DNA from: Unio delphinus
Lineage: Eukaryota; Mollusca; Bivalvia; Unionida; Unionidae
Length of the DNA stretch: 64,000 nucleotides
Assembly: GCA_029339505.1 (NCBI GenBank)
Contig: JAQISU010000179.1
Span: 9,318,501 to 9,382,500 of the forward strand
Direction of reading: 5' to 3'
Shown: positions 49,866 to 58,955 of the stretch, piece after piece
Layout: each line of letters begins with the position of its first letter
How positions within the stretch are numbered: position 1 is the first letter of the stretch
The notes under the pieces: model-generated
Databases searched by the model: none
What the model was told of the DNA's origin: nothing
Seen by the model: the letters and a program-made list of their open reading frames with translations, nothing else
Translations under genes and position numbers: made by a program

Positions 49866-50880
49866 GTGGTAGGTGAAGCACTAACGACTAAATTAGCACG
49901 AGAACGATTAGCTGCGATTAATAAGTTTATTCCGGTTCGTGATTCCGTTCGAAATAAGCTCCAAATGAGACAAGAATTTCAAAATGTTTTACAACGGGAG
50001 CTGAATAATTATTCAAACCAGGGAAAAGTCGTATCGACCACTGAAAAAGACATACGGGGAGATATTCCTGAGGAACAACGAGAGAAAAAAAAAAAACACC
50101 GGCCCTTCTTCCTATACTTGAAAAAATAGCAATGGAAACTGAACAAACACAAAAGTCTTTAAAAACACTTCCTGGTGATATAATAGCTACTGCACGATTT
50201 CAGGAACAACAGGGTGATATTATTGAAGAACAACAGGGTGATATTGAACCACAAATTGAAGAAAAAGAAATTTCGAGAGAGAGAGAATACATCTACCTGA
50301 AGAGATATTTACGGAAGAAGTGATAAATAAATTTAAAACTTCCACGGATGATGAATTAGTTGATTTTGCTGTTAAAAATTTTAAAAAGGACAAAAGGGAA
50401 AAATATATAAATGATGGATATGAAGAAACTATATAAAAAAAACGCTGACACCTGGTATAGAAAATTCAATTTGGCAAAACACAGTGGATTTAGAACCTCA
50501 AAAGATAATAATAATTTTACTTCGTATATAAATAAAATAAAAAAATAAGAAGTGGTCAACCACTATATGATCGAAAAGAAGATAATGCACAAGGTGCAAC
50601 TGGTTATAGTAGTAGTGGGGATGGGTTCTATCAGAGTTGATATCCAAGGTGGGGGAGGGGGGGTTCAGGCAGTGGTCTAGTTCGTTGTCCTAGTAATATT
50701 CTCGGGGACATAGCACGATTAGAAGTTCTCGTAGGAGGGAAACGAGTTGGAAATAACTCACCGAAAGTAATTAATGAGGCAGCTGATATCTGCAGACGAC
50801 TATTTGAGGGTGGTATCATGGATATTGGTGTATATCGAGAGTTTATTGATGAGCTAGCGGACGGTTACCACAGTGATTAA
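49866..50880 (+). pseudogene. Hypothetical Polinton late protein, frameshifted
   Basis: Consecutive frames suggest one gene of about 335 codons broken by several frameshifts, two of them at A-runs near 50091 and 50397-50440. The N-terminal part (49866-50129) is basic and helical (TTKLARERLAAINKFIPVRD). The middle (50132-50323) contains three copies of a Q-x-GDI-type repeat (ATARFQEQQGDI, EEQQGDI). The C-terminal segment ending at 50880 contains RLEVLVGGKRVGNNSPKVIN and a following helix, a module I recall from the C-termini of Polinton proteins of unknown function. An ATG or GTG start near 49866 is assumed. The role is unknown. Confidence 0.5.
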
Positions 50881-50931
50881 ATCACTGAAATTACTAGCAA
50901 TTTACGATTAGATAAAAATCATTTAAATAAG

Positions 50932-51414
50932 ATGATCATACACTACAACCACAACAAACCAACCATGGTCTATGTAGTAAACTCACGATTGCCAGTTTAT
51001 AGAGCTTACTATGGAGATGGTCTCGGCAATACCATTGCAGGGTTATTTGCAAGAATGGCTCCAAAAATAGCACCAATCGCAAAACAATTATCAATGAAAG
51101 CTATTGATGTTATTCGTGATAAGGGTATTAGCGCTGCTGGTGATATTGCCGGGAAAGCATTTTTCGCGGCTAAAGAAAAACTAGTAGCGTTAGTTCGGCG
51201 GCGAAAGAAACCAATGACAAAATCACCATCACTGGGACCACTACCATCTACGGAAATTATGCCTGCAAGTATTAGCAAAATAATAAACAATGCGGTGGAG
51301 CAGAATATAGCATCACGGTATGACACTCAGGGAAATATTACTGCAAATATGATAGCGGGAAGTGGTTTGAAATCGCGAGCGAGATCACGATTTAGATCAA
51401 GAAATATATATTAA
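50932..51414 (+). CDS. Core/pX-like minor virion protein, intact
   Basis: 160 codons. It begins with a short polar segment, then YYGDGLGNTIAGLFARMAPK, a glycine/hydrophobic amphipathic stretch followed by repeated Ala/Ile/Lys helices and a basic VRRRKKPM cluster. The C-terminus is arginine-rich (KSRARSRFRSRN). This layout (YYGxGxGxxxxGLF near the start, basic tail) is that of the adenovirus pX/core-like or minor capsid proteins of Polintons and adintoviruses. DNA or membrane contact inside the virion is likely (inference). MVYVVNSRLP at codon 12 is an alternative start and may be the true one. It ends 1 bp before the capsid gene. Confidence 0.65.
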   Translation: MIIHYNHNKPTMVYVVNSRLPVYRAYYGDGLGNTIAGLFARMAPKIAPIAKQLSMKAIDVIRDKGISAAGDIAGKAFFAAKEKLVALVRRRKKPMTKSPSLGPLPSTEIMPASISKIINNAVEQNIASRYDTQGNITANMIAGSGLKSRARSRFRSRNIY

Positions 51415-51415
51415 T

Positions 51416-52779
51416 ATGTTCAAATCGGCTCCCGACACAGCGTTTGATATGGACGCCCCAGTACCCATGAATGATTCTATACGCGATTATCAGCTTTATC
51501 CCTATAACGCAATACAACCGGATCTTCGATCAAGAATCGAATTTCAAGTCCAGGATACCAGCAAATACTTTCTACCCTCTGAAGCGTTTAGAAGAGAACT
51601 CGTAACAAATCTTGCAGCTGCTACACCATATGCAGATCACTCAAATGTCCGAGTTGGTTTAGTCAATAATGGTATCATGGCGCTATTCGAGAGTGCTAGA
51701 TATATGATTGATGGAAGAGAAATCGAGTCTATAGAATATGATGTTGATGTTACCACAACAATAGTGGGGTTGGCAAGATATTCTGATGATTTTACAAGAT
51801 CAGCAGGTCCATCTATGATGTTCTCTAAGGATCTCACTGATCACATTCCATATATTAAAGTGCTAACACCAAGAGCTACTGCAGTTGATATACAACCAGA
51901 TGATGTTGAACACGAAGCAAGACCAGCTGGTAACTTTGATGTTATAAAAAGTACTAATCCAAATTACAACTTGTGGTTTGCAACACGCGTAGCAACGTTG
52001 CAAGGACAGCGTCGACATTTTTCATGAGCGATTCCACTGCATCATATTTTCGGATTTTGCAGAAATGTTAGAAAAGTTATCTATGGAGCGAAGCATACAG
52101 TAGTACTCGTGAGAAAGGATAGTGATAATGATGCAATCTGGCAATGTGCTGGTGTTGCTGCTGGTAAAGTCATTATATCAAAACTATTATTGTGTATGCC
52201 AGTAATGACTCCATCAATCACCACAGAAAACAGATTACTATCATTTATGAATACAGGCGGCAAATCATTGCTAATTTGGCTAACAGTGACCACAGATACC
52301 ATGGATTCTAATCTTAATGGTACACTTACATGGCTCCTGGCATCCAAATAAGGATCGATTGGGTTTACAATTACACAGCCATATGATATTTGATAAATTG
52401 GGTGTTAAGTTTCGTTGAAGATAAACGGTCAAGAAGAACCAGCCAAGGATATACTGCTTGATTACGGAACCAGCCAAATAGCACGCGCGTATCATCGTTT
52501 GTTGTCATTTATGGGACGCGATAATAATGTAGATACACGTCTGCAAATATCAGTTGGATTTTAGAAAACTATATCCAATCTACTACTTTTCGTTGGAACA
52601 TCTTGACTTAACCAGACAATCCGTCGTTGACATACACTTTTGAGCTCGTGTAACCGCTGCTCCCCCCCCCCCCCGGTGGTTACAGACCAGTTGCTATCAT
52701 TCTCAGTGACAAATCAATGCTACTCGAAGGTGTTGGTGGACGAATGAGGGTAGTTGATGCACCAGTAGAAAATATGTAG
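51416..52779 (+). pseudogene. Major capsid protein (double jelly-roll), broken
   Basis: It would form the hexon-like capsomers of the shell. The first 203 codons are open (51416-52027). They contain the N-terminal jelly-roll with NNGIMALFESARYMIDGREI and GLARYSDDFTRSAG, which I recognise from Polinton capsid proteins often annotated as F54H12.2-like. A frameshift near 52020 is followed by 52030-52351 in another frame, carrying the conserved middle block (IFGFCRNVRKVIYGAKHT; AAGKVIISKL). Several stops and frame changes follow, up to GRMRVVDAPVENM at the end (52779). A 12-C run at 52663-52674 marks one frameshift. Full length would be about 450 codons, near the family norm. No functional capsid protein is possible from this copy. 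Confidence 0.85.
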
Positions 52780-52793
52780 ACAATTAGATCAAC

Positions 52794-53279
52794 ATGTTAT
52801 TAAATAAAATGTCATATAGTCATGTTAGTGTTACATTAACTCCTGGTCAAATTAAAAAATTGCAATCGGAATCTGCTAAAAAATGTGGAACCACGATATC
52901 GCTAAAGCACAATCTGATGTCTGGTGGTCAGAATAAATTATCATTGACAACTCGTCAGATAAAACACTTCAATGATGCCATCAAAGGTAAAAAAGGTGTT
53001 CAAATCACTCTCTCTGCGGCCGCAAGAAAAAACATAATAAAATCAGGTGGTATATTCCCACTTTTCGCTGCGTTACCAGCGTTGATTGCGGCAGCGGCCC
53101 CTGCGGTAGCAAAAGCCGCCGCGCTAGGAGCCGTTGGTACAGCGGCAGGGATAGCACTAAAGAAAGCTACCGGACAGGGATACAAAAAAAAGAAACGATC
53201 ACGAAAGGGTCTAAGACTACCAGGAACTCCGTATTCATGGTACAGCGGAAAAGGCCTGAGACTAGGAACAGTTTACTAA
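52794..53279 (+). CDS. pVI-like basic/hydrophobic minor capsid protein, intact
   Basis: 161 codons; MSYSHVSVTL at 52809 is the more likely start. The N-terminal half contains two similar segments (VTLTPGQIKKLQS and LSLTTRQIKHFNDA, then VQITLSAAARKNI), a repeated beta-helix unit common in Polinton minor capsid proteins. A glycine and an Ala-rich hydrophobic stretch (FPLFAALPALIAAAAPAVAK) form a likely membrane-active helix. The tail is Lys/Arg-rich and ends in RLPGTPYSWYSGKGLRLGTV. The arrangement parallels adenovirus pVI, which bridges capsid and membrane lysis. It follows the capsid gene, as in related elements. Confidence 0.75.
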   Translation: MLLNKMSYSHVSVTLTPGQIKKLQSESAKKCGTTISLKHNLMSGGQNKLSLTTRQIKHFNDAIKGKKGVQITLSAAARKNIIKSGGIFPLFAALPALIAAAAPAVAKAAALGAVGTAAGIALKKATGQGYKKKKRSRKGLRLPGTPYSWYSGKGLRLGTVY

Positions 53280-53290
53280 CAATAGTTCCC

Positions 53291-53690
53291 ATGTCAAATT
53301 TTGATTTATTCGATGCTGCTAAAACTAGCGATAAAAAACTTTAGAGGTGTCTTTATAAGAGATCAATTACCACAACAATCAAACAACGCTGAAACCGGTA
53401 TCATTAATCTCGATAACAGGAGCGGACCTGGAACTCACTGGGTTGTATACGCGATTGATCCGCGTGTGATTGTTTATTTCGATTCATATGGGTTAGCGCC
53501 GCCTAAAGAGTTTATGCGTAATATAAACCGCTTAAAAACTCCTATCTGGTATTCTACGCTACCAACACAGAAAATGAATGACCCACCAATATGCGATATA
53601 GAAGTATTAAATGTACTCAACGCTATTTCATCATCGGGAACTCCCCCCCCCATAAAACCGTACACGAATATACGAGTAATCGCTTTTTAG
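53291..53690 (+). pseudogene. Adenain-like cysteine protease, frameshifted near the start
   Basis: This enzyme would mature virion proteins. In the frame 53301-53690 (129 codons): SGPGTHWVVY with catalytic His46, VYFDSYG with Asp61, Gln90 in PTQKMND and Cys98 in PPICD, matching the His-Asp-Gln-Cys order of adenovirus-type proteases. Cys98 is followed by Asp, where family members have Gly (CG). The likely start is the ATG at 53291 (MSNFDLFDAAK), which is in another frame; one extra base in the AAAACT run would explain it. Without a correction the open frame has only weak start codons. The product is short for the family (about 130-200 residues). Confidence 0.8.
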
Positions 53691-53711
53691 AGAGAAATTA
53701 TATAAAATAAC

Positions 53712-54475
53712 ATGATTTATATTTGGGGGAGATCTTTATCAAGCCTGAAAAAAAAAACACCGCGGAAATATCTGCAACCGGTGATGTAAAAAAAATAATC
53801 GAAGATGGAATATCCGAGATGTTAAACCTCGCAAGTGTTGATCCCAATGAAATAGTTGTATTTCAAGATCGTCAGGGTATTGAAAACTAGTAATGTTTCC
53901 CTTGATGATATCTTAGTTAAACGACGCGACGCAGTAGAAGATACTATCGCGTTGTTTTCCGATCAGGGTAAACTCAAACCAGTTGTACTTGTTTCGACGC
54001 TCACAGATAAATTAACAGCGCTCGGTGATAATTATTCATCAACGAAAGAATTATTAAAAAAACTACGTGATGAATATAACGTTCATGTAAATGCGTTTAC
54101 GGCGCTACAAAAAGCTATTAACGCTTTTCAGGTCCCCTTTCTTTGGATATCCACCGGTTACCACACCACAACTCACGGAGATAAAAGCAGCCATTGATAA
54201 TTTGATAAAATTGCGATCAGATTATGATACTCATGTATCTCAATTTACTACGTTACGTAAAAACTTTAACAGGACCGATGACGCCATTGATAAATGTTTT
54301 GGTAAAAAAAAATTCTAAACCCTATGATGTTAAAATAGATCTCGCTGATATTAGAACAAAACTCGATGAAATAACAGATATTAATCAGCGATTAGGAGTT
54401 ATTCTCAAGGATATTAAAACGACCAACGATGTCATCAAGGATGATCTACCGAGGATGATAGAAAAACTTGAATAA
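53712..54475 (+). pseudogene. Coiled-coil protein, frameshifted
   Basis: Three overlapping frames (53856-54197, 54091-54318, 54224-54475) and a preceding stretch read as parts of one long helical protein: repeated LxxLxxxY/N heptad-like segments such as LTDKLTALGDNYSSTKELLK and LADIRTKLDEITDINQRLGV, and two nearly alike ITEIK/YD(T)HVxxFTxL units (EYNVHVNAFTALQKA; DYDTHVSQFTTLRKN). It is about 250 codons long. Breaks lie next to GGGGGAG, A-runs and AGGTCCCC. No enzymatic motif. A trimeric shaft or scaffold is a guess based on the coiled coil and the beta-rich gene that follows. Confidence 0.5.
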
Positions 54476-54796
54476 ATAAAAATCCCTCACGAACAAAAAA
54501 ATATCGTAAATATCGTGTACGCGATCCAACACGGATCATTTACGTGGACACCATCAACTAACATATTAAATATCACCGCGGCCGTCAAAGGTATTTATCG
54601 ATTTACACTGGTGTCGCCGACTCAATTTAATATTTCATCAACGAGTTCACCTGGGGTCAACAATATGATATCAACGATCATTGACAAGGAAACAATTGAA
54701 CGATTCATAATAGCATCCACTGATAATAATTTGGATAGGGTTTCAGTAACATGGTATCTGGAATTCGTAGCGGATTTAAGTAAACAACTGAATTAA
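54476..54796 (+). CDS. Small beta-rich protein
   Basis: The frame is open from about 54494; the earliest accepted start is a GTG at 54515 (93 codons). Sequence of alternating polar and hydrophobic residues: AIQHGSFTWTPSTNILNITA, VSVTWYLEFVADLSKQ. No Cys, no signal peptide. I know no family. It could be the head of a fibre whose shaft is the preceding coiled-coil gene (no ATG of its own, 40-bp gap), or an independent minor capsid protein. Confidence 0.4.
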   Translation: MKIPHEQKNIVNIVYAIQHGSFTWTPSTNILNITAAVKGIYRFTLVSPTQFNISSTSSPGVNNMISTIIDKETIERFIIASTDNNLDRVSVTWYLEFVADLSKQLN

Positions 54797-54864
54797 AAAT
54801 CCATAGGATTTTTAACGCTAGCGAATTTAAGACCAGCAATTTGAAATCTATTATAATAAATAAA

Positions 54865-55428
54865 ATGTCATCATTGGCAACGTCATAGCAATATCGCTAT
54901 GATCAGGTCAGATAATTTCAAACTAAACTTGATACACTCACTGAGGAGTACCAAACAAAAATAAAAAAAATACAGAGGAAGAATTACCGCAGTTGATGTT
55001 ACCGTGTACTCGGTATCAGGTGTAATCACCGGAGCTGGTATAATACTCTCCTCGGTGACAATGATTGCCCTGATAACTGTTCCAATTTGTATATCAGCGG
55101 CGACAACAATCGCTGAAATTATTTCAAAAATAACAAAAAAATATCATCATGCAGCCAGCGCAAACTACAAGACTACGTAATTAAATTCCATGTTGTGTCA
55201 ATCGCATACTCCCAATTATCCTCGATGATATCGTCACTCGATGACACATTAATATCCGATAGTGAGTTTTCAGCAATGGCACGTGTTTATGTTTCCGCGA
55301 TGTCAAAATTAGAAAAACAACATGAGTATAATAACAATGGCAACATCGCAAGAACTACTTCAACGAATAGCGGAATACACAACCCCGGTAAAAACAAGCA
55401 TGATCTCAATAACCTCAACCAATCCTGA
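54865..55428 (+). pseudogene. Membrane protein of Polinton type, broken
   Basis: From ATG at 54865 the frame soon meets stops (TAG about eight codons in). A hydrophobic segment in another frame (VSGVITGAGIILSSVTMIAL, then ITVPICISAATTIAEII) forms two adjacent membrane helices flanked by Lys-rich ITKKY. A C-terminal helix (LSSMISSLDDTLISDSEFSA, MARVYVSAMSKLEK) continues at 55195 after a break. The order basic helix, Gly/Ala double membrane segment and acidic EF-like helix matches small membrane proteins I recall beside the penton gene of Polintons. Its function is unknown. The last codons overlap the next gene's start (55322). Confidence 0.5.
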
Positions 55429-55933
55429 ATTCAGTGTGATTTTCCCTTCTGCGATTCCGGTGAAGGAGACAGCACAAGCAAAATTACGAGTGTATCACAG
55501 CTGGCCAAATATTAGATCAAAATCATTCGGTGGTCAACAACGGAATAATTCCCTGGTGTTTGCGAGTAAGAATAAACCCGATGGTACTCCAGACTGGAAT
55601 GTTGTTTCGCTACCATCTGGGTCCTACCAAATCGAACAGATCAATATCGAAATTCAGCGCAGAATAAAATCAATTACTGGAAAAGAATCGAAAATCGCTA
55701 TAACAGTTCATGAACCAACACTATCATCCGCGATTGAGATAAACTCGCCCGGGTATGTCGTAGACATCTATCAGAGTTCTATAAGGATAATACTAGGGTG
55801 GCATGAAAACAATCCACTACCCGAACCACACAAATCTGATTATATTTCAACGAAGGAGGATTATCATGGTTATAATATACCAAAATCGTCCATTTTTTCC
55901 TCCTCCTATAATACCCAGATCCCCTTGTCCTGA
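55322..55933 (+). CDS. Penton-like protein, N-terminal jelly-roll part
   Basis: 203 codons; MATSQELLQR at 55337 is another possible start. Contains VVSLPSGSYQIEQINIEIQR and SSIRIILGWHENN, the signature I associate with the first half of Polinton penton/minor capsid proteins (PxGxYxIExINxxI ... SIRxLLG(F/W)). The last 35 residues do not fit, and the usual C-terminal part occurs in a separate frame at 56184-56744. Either the gene is split by mutation or the element keeps two proteins. The product would occupy the capsid vertices. Confidence 0.65.
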   Translation: MSIITMATSQELLQRIAEYTTPVKTSMISITSTNPEFSVIFPSAIPVKETAQAKLRVYHSWPNIRSKSFGGQQRNNSLVFASKNKPDGTPDWNVVSLPSGSYQIEQINIEIQRRIKSITGKESKIAITVHEPTLSSAIEINSPGYVVDIYQSSIRIILGWHENNPLPEPHKSDYISTKEDYHGYNIPKSSIFSSSYNTQIPLS

Positions 55934-56177
55934 ATTAACACATATGTTACCGTTAAATACTCTTTTTAATCGTTTACGAGCAATATCAGAAGCTAATAAT
56001 ACAGGATATTTTACAATAGGAGAACCAGAAATTACCAAACAGTTTACAGCGATGAATAGCGATTTTGAGCAAATTAGAAATAAATTTATAACGGAAATTA
56101 GTACAATTCCTCCCAACCGAAAGAATGTCATCAAGTACATGGAGACATGTAACAAAATTATCGCCGACATGGAATAA
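55866..56177 (+). CDS. Small hypothetical protein
   Basis: About 103 codons from MVIIYQNRPFFPPPIIPRSP; overlaps the end of the penton-like frame by 68 bp. A proline-rich start is followed by a helical, charged C-terminal half (EITKQFTAMNSDFEQIRNKF, KYMETCNKIIADME). I do not recognise it. It lies between the two penton-related frames and may be part of a larger broken penton gene or an overlapping gene of its own. Confidence 0.4.
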   Translation: MVIIYQNRPFFPPPIIPRSPCPELTHMLPLNTLFNRLRAISEANNTGYFTIGEPEITKQFTAMNSDFEQIRNKFITEISTIPPNRKNVIKYMETCNKIIADME

Positions 56178-56183
56178 TTTAAT

Positions 56184-56744
56184 TTGCGAACTATTCAACT
56201 TATATTAGGTGATGATCACCTCCAAACGAGAACAGAATTTGCAAAGAAATATAATATACACGTAGAGGATATTCCCACGTTTAAGTTTCCAGGATATAAT
56301 ATCTCAGAGATGAAAAAATCTCTCAATGATGCATTGATGATGGTTTCAAAAGGATTCACGACGCATGGAAAAAAAATAACACAACAACAAACAACTATTC
56401 TCAAACATAATAATGACCCAGACGGTGGTGGTAGGCATATTGCTCCTCAAAACGTCAATATATCCTCGGTGATTGCATTGAATTTAGTAAATGATGTTAT
56501 TGAAGGAAGTTACCAAATAAATCTCGAAAGATCAAATCAAGTCCAGCAGGGATATATTTTATATTCATTTGCACGAACAGCTCCACCCGGATTTTTAATC
56601 ATTGAGGATCCAACTAATCCAGTGTATATGCGATGTCATAATAATTCATTAACGAGAATTAGTTTTAAACTCACTGACCAGTCAAACAATTTGATTGATT
56701 TACGAGGTGGTGTTTTACAAATTAGTCTGTTTGTGAAATCCTAA
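56184..56744 (+). CDS. Penton-like protein, C-terminal part
   Basis: 186 codons from a non-ATG start at 56184; the first ATG (56313, ATGAAAAAATC) would give about 143. The C-terminal half has NISSVIALNLVNDVIEGSYQ, APPGFLIIEDPTNPVY and RISFKLTDQSNNLIDLRGG, the conserved end of Polinton penton/minor capsid proteins (PPGYxIxExPxNPxY ... DQxGNLIDFRG). The N-terminal 90 residues are helical and unfamiliar. It ends 9 bp inside the edge of the right inverted repeat, so it is the last gene of the element. Confidence 0.65.
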   Translation: MRTIQLILGDDHLQTRTEFAKKYNIHVEDIPTFKFPGYNISEMKKSLNDALMMVSKGFTTHGKKITQQQTTILKHNNDPDGGGRHIAPQNVNISSVIALNLVNDVIEGSYQINLERSNQVQQGYILYSFARTAPPGFLIIEDPTNPVYMRCHNNSLTRISFKLTDQSNNLIDLRGGVLQISLFVKS

Positions 56745-56753
56745 AGGATTTTC

Positions 56754-56908
56754 ATCGTAAAACGATTTTTACCACACATAGCAGCAGAGAGGACGCGACA
56801 ACGACTTTGCGTCTCCAAAGGAAACTTTTTTTTTTCAATTTTAGAGGAAGCCATGGTTTGCCAAATAGACGCTTCTATAAAGTTGTCGGATTCACCCTCT
56901 CTGCTGCT
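56754..56908 (-). repeat. Right terminal inverted repeat
   Basis: Complement of 41578-41733. The core is 56780-56908, with AGCAGCAGAGAGG at 56780-56792 and CCTCTCTGCTGCT at 56896-56908. A 10-T run inside makes the length differ by 2 from the left copy. Confidence 0.95.
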
Positions 56909-56913
56909 CAACC
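56909..56913. other. Target-site duplication, right copy
   Basis: CAACC, with A following; matches 41573-41577. Confidence 0.75.
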
Positions 56914-58284
56914 AGATCAATATGGGATTTTCGTTCAAGGTTGTCTTTTCTGCTTTTGCCCCTCCCCACCCCCCTCCGCAAAAAATGAAAAAGAAACATT
57001 AGCGATAAATTATTTTCTAAAACAAATATCACTGCTAAATTAATTCCAATACTGTTTTGTACACACACCTCATTATACACACACCTCACAAAGACTATAC
57101 TAACACTACAATTAATATTTTTACAGTGCGGCGATAATGCGGCACAGACACAGTGCAGTCGCTAACGAAAGATGCGTTCAACGAATATGAAATAGTCGTT
57201 TTGTATTCTAGAAGAACAAATAGTTTTAGCAAGTTTGTTTGAGGAAAGAAAGAACTGAAATATGTTTTCGAGTTTAGAAAATACAAACAAAATGAACTTA
57301 ATTCTGGCAAAACATGAAAATGGAATCTGAAATACTTAAAAAGACGATTTATATGTTGTTGTATATATGAAATTAATAGTGACCATTATTCTTCAACTAT
57401 TAATGAAAAGGGAAAAGACGATACATGCATCGAATGAAGATGAATCTATGCCGATGAACAAATATCTATGAAATTGAAAATGTATTAAACGTCATTTTAA
57501 AAAGAAAGAATAACGTAATGCCAATTTTGTTAATATTGGCGATGTTATGAGATATATGTATAAATTTGTTCAACATGAATCTATTAGGTCACGTTCTTGG
57601 AGAACTAGGGTTACTACTCGGATCCACAAAAATCAACGAGAAGAGAGAATCGACAATGTGAAGAATTAAAATAGCTGGGTTTGAGTTTTTGAAATTCCTT
57701 TCCATATAGAAAATCCAAGTTGCCTTCAATGTAAACTCTAAGTGGAAACGTTTGCTTATGCGAAATTACCTTTTCAGATTCTTTACTAACTTTGTTTTTA
57801 ACCTGTGTCTTCCATTTATTTGATATAGAAAATATGTATAAGAAATGTGAATATGACTATGAGCATTAGTAATGCTTATTAAGGAAGAGATTTAACAATA
57901 TTATTTAAAAGCAAATAAACATACTATGAAATCAATTTTAGATACTGATTCCAAGATAGATGTGAAGAAGATAAATATGGGTAAATACTTTGATGGAACT
58001 AAAAGCTACATTAAACCAAGCCATGGTCAGTATTGCTAGAAACCAATAAACAAGGACAAACTAAAATTGAGTTCAATATATGAAAAAGAACATGAGACAA
58101 AGGTACCACACTGATGCAAACTTCATTTTAATTTACATGACAAAATGGAATTTTATTCGCATTGAGGCAAAATATAAAATAAGAAACAATGTTGAAAAAT
58201 ACTTTTTGTACGATACATTCACTTCAATCCGAATAGGTTAAACTTCACTAAACCTCAAGAAGAAGAGCAAAAGTGACTTAAACC
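56914..58284. other. Right flank, unassigned AT-rich DNA
   Basis: No supported gene. Small C-rich and A-rich tracts; two copies of a CACACACCTC phrase near 57061-57088. Confidence 0.5.
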
Positions 58285-58592
58285 CAGTGGTGTAGAGAGG
58301 GTTTTTGCCTCCCGGTGCAAGGTTCATATTTTTGCCCCCACCCCCACCCCAAACCCACCCCACGGCGTAGCGGAGAGTATTTGGCGCCCGAGGTGACTGG
58401 ATAAGTACGTGTGACCCATATTCAGTCTGAACCAGAGTTAATCTCAATCATCCAGACATCAAGGCACACTTGGTAAAGTATACACTGAATCCTTCAATCC
58501 TCTTCTTCCGGCGCCCCCTTCCCCCATACTTCCTTCGCTCGGTGCAACTTGCACCCAATGCACCCCCCCCCCCCACCCCAGCTACGCCACTG
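58285..58592. mobile_element. hAT-type MITE, 308 bp
   Basis: Ends CAGTGGTGTAG (left) and CAGCTACGCCACTG (right) are inverted. Flanks CTTAAACC and CTTAAATC are an 8-bp target duplication with one change, as expected for hAT elements. C-rich interior, no ORF. Related to 60594-60790. Confidence 0.8.
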
Positions 58593-58955
58593 CTTAAATC
58601 TACAACAATGAGCCGTGACCTTAACATTAAATCTAGGACCCCAATGGGATATGTGACACATTTTAGTGATAATATTTAGCTACAACAATTTTCATGCCTT
58701 CAACTCAAACAGCTTTAACATTATGGTGTAAAGAATAATGTAATGGAAAAAATTAACACATCTGGCACCATGGCATTAATCTTGCACACAAGACCACCCA
58801 GTGTGGCAGATAACACAGTTACTAATGATGGCATGTCTCTTATAATCTTGAACACCTAAAAATTCTGAGAACGGAAAATTAAAGTTGCCGTGGAAACTTT
58901 AAAGTACTGAGCCATGTCATTGACCCTGAAGATGGAAACCTATTGTAGCACATGA
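58593..58955. other. Unassigned DNA
   Basis: No supported feature. Confidence 0.5.

Larger units (their letters stand above)
41578..56908. mobile_element. Polinton/Maverick (adintovirus-like) element, about 15.3 kb, mutated
   Basis: The boundaries are set by long terminal inverted repeats starting AGCAGCAGAGAGGGTGAATC and by a flanking direct CAACC. The sixth base is A on the right, and the left A doubles as the first base of the element, so a 6-bp duplication is possible, as known for Polintons. Between the ends lie the hallmark genes of the group: packaging ATPase, retroviral-type integrase, family B polymerase, adenain-like protease, double-jelly-roll major capsid and penton-like proteins, plus accessory genes. 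Such elements are integrated relatives of adintoviruses that can in principle build virions. Here at least the integrase, polymerase, capsid, PLA2 and HNH genes are interrupted. The two inverted repeats differ at only about five positions and a 2-base indel over their first 130 bp, so the insertion is not very old. Confidence 0.95.

Noticed and set aside
55847..56170. 107-codon minus ORF near the penton genes
   Set aside because: Shadow of the plus-strand frame; no motif.
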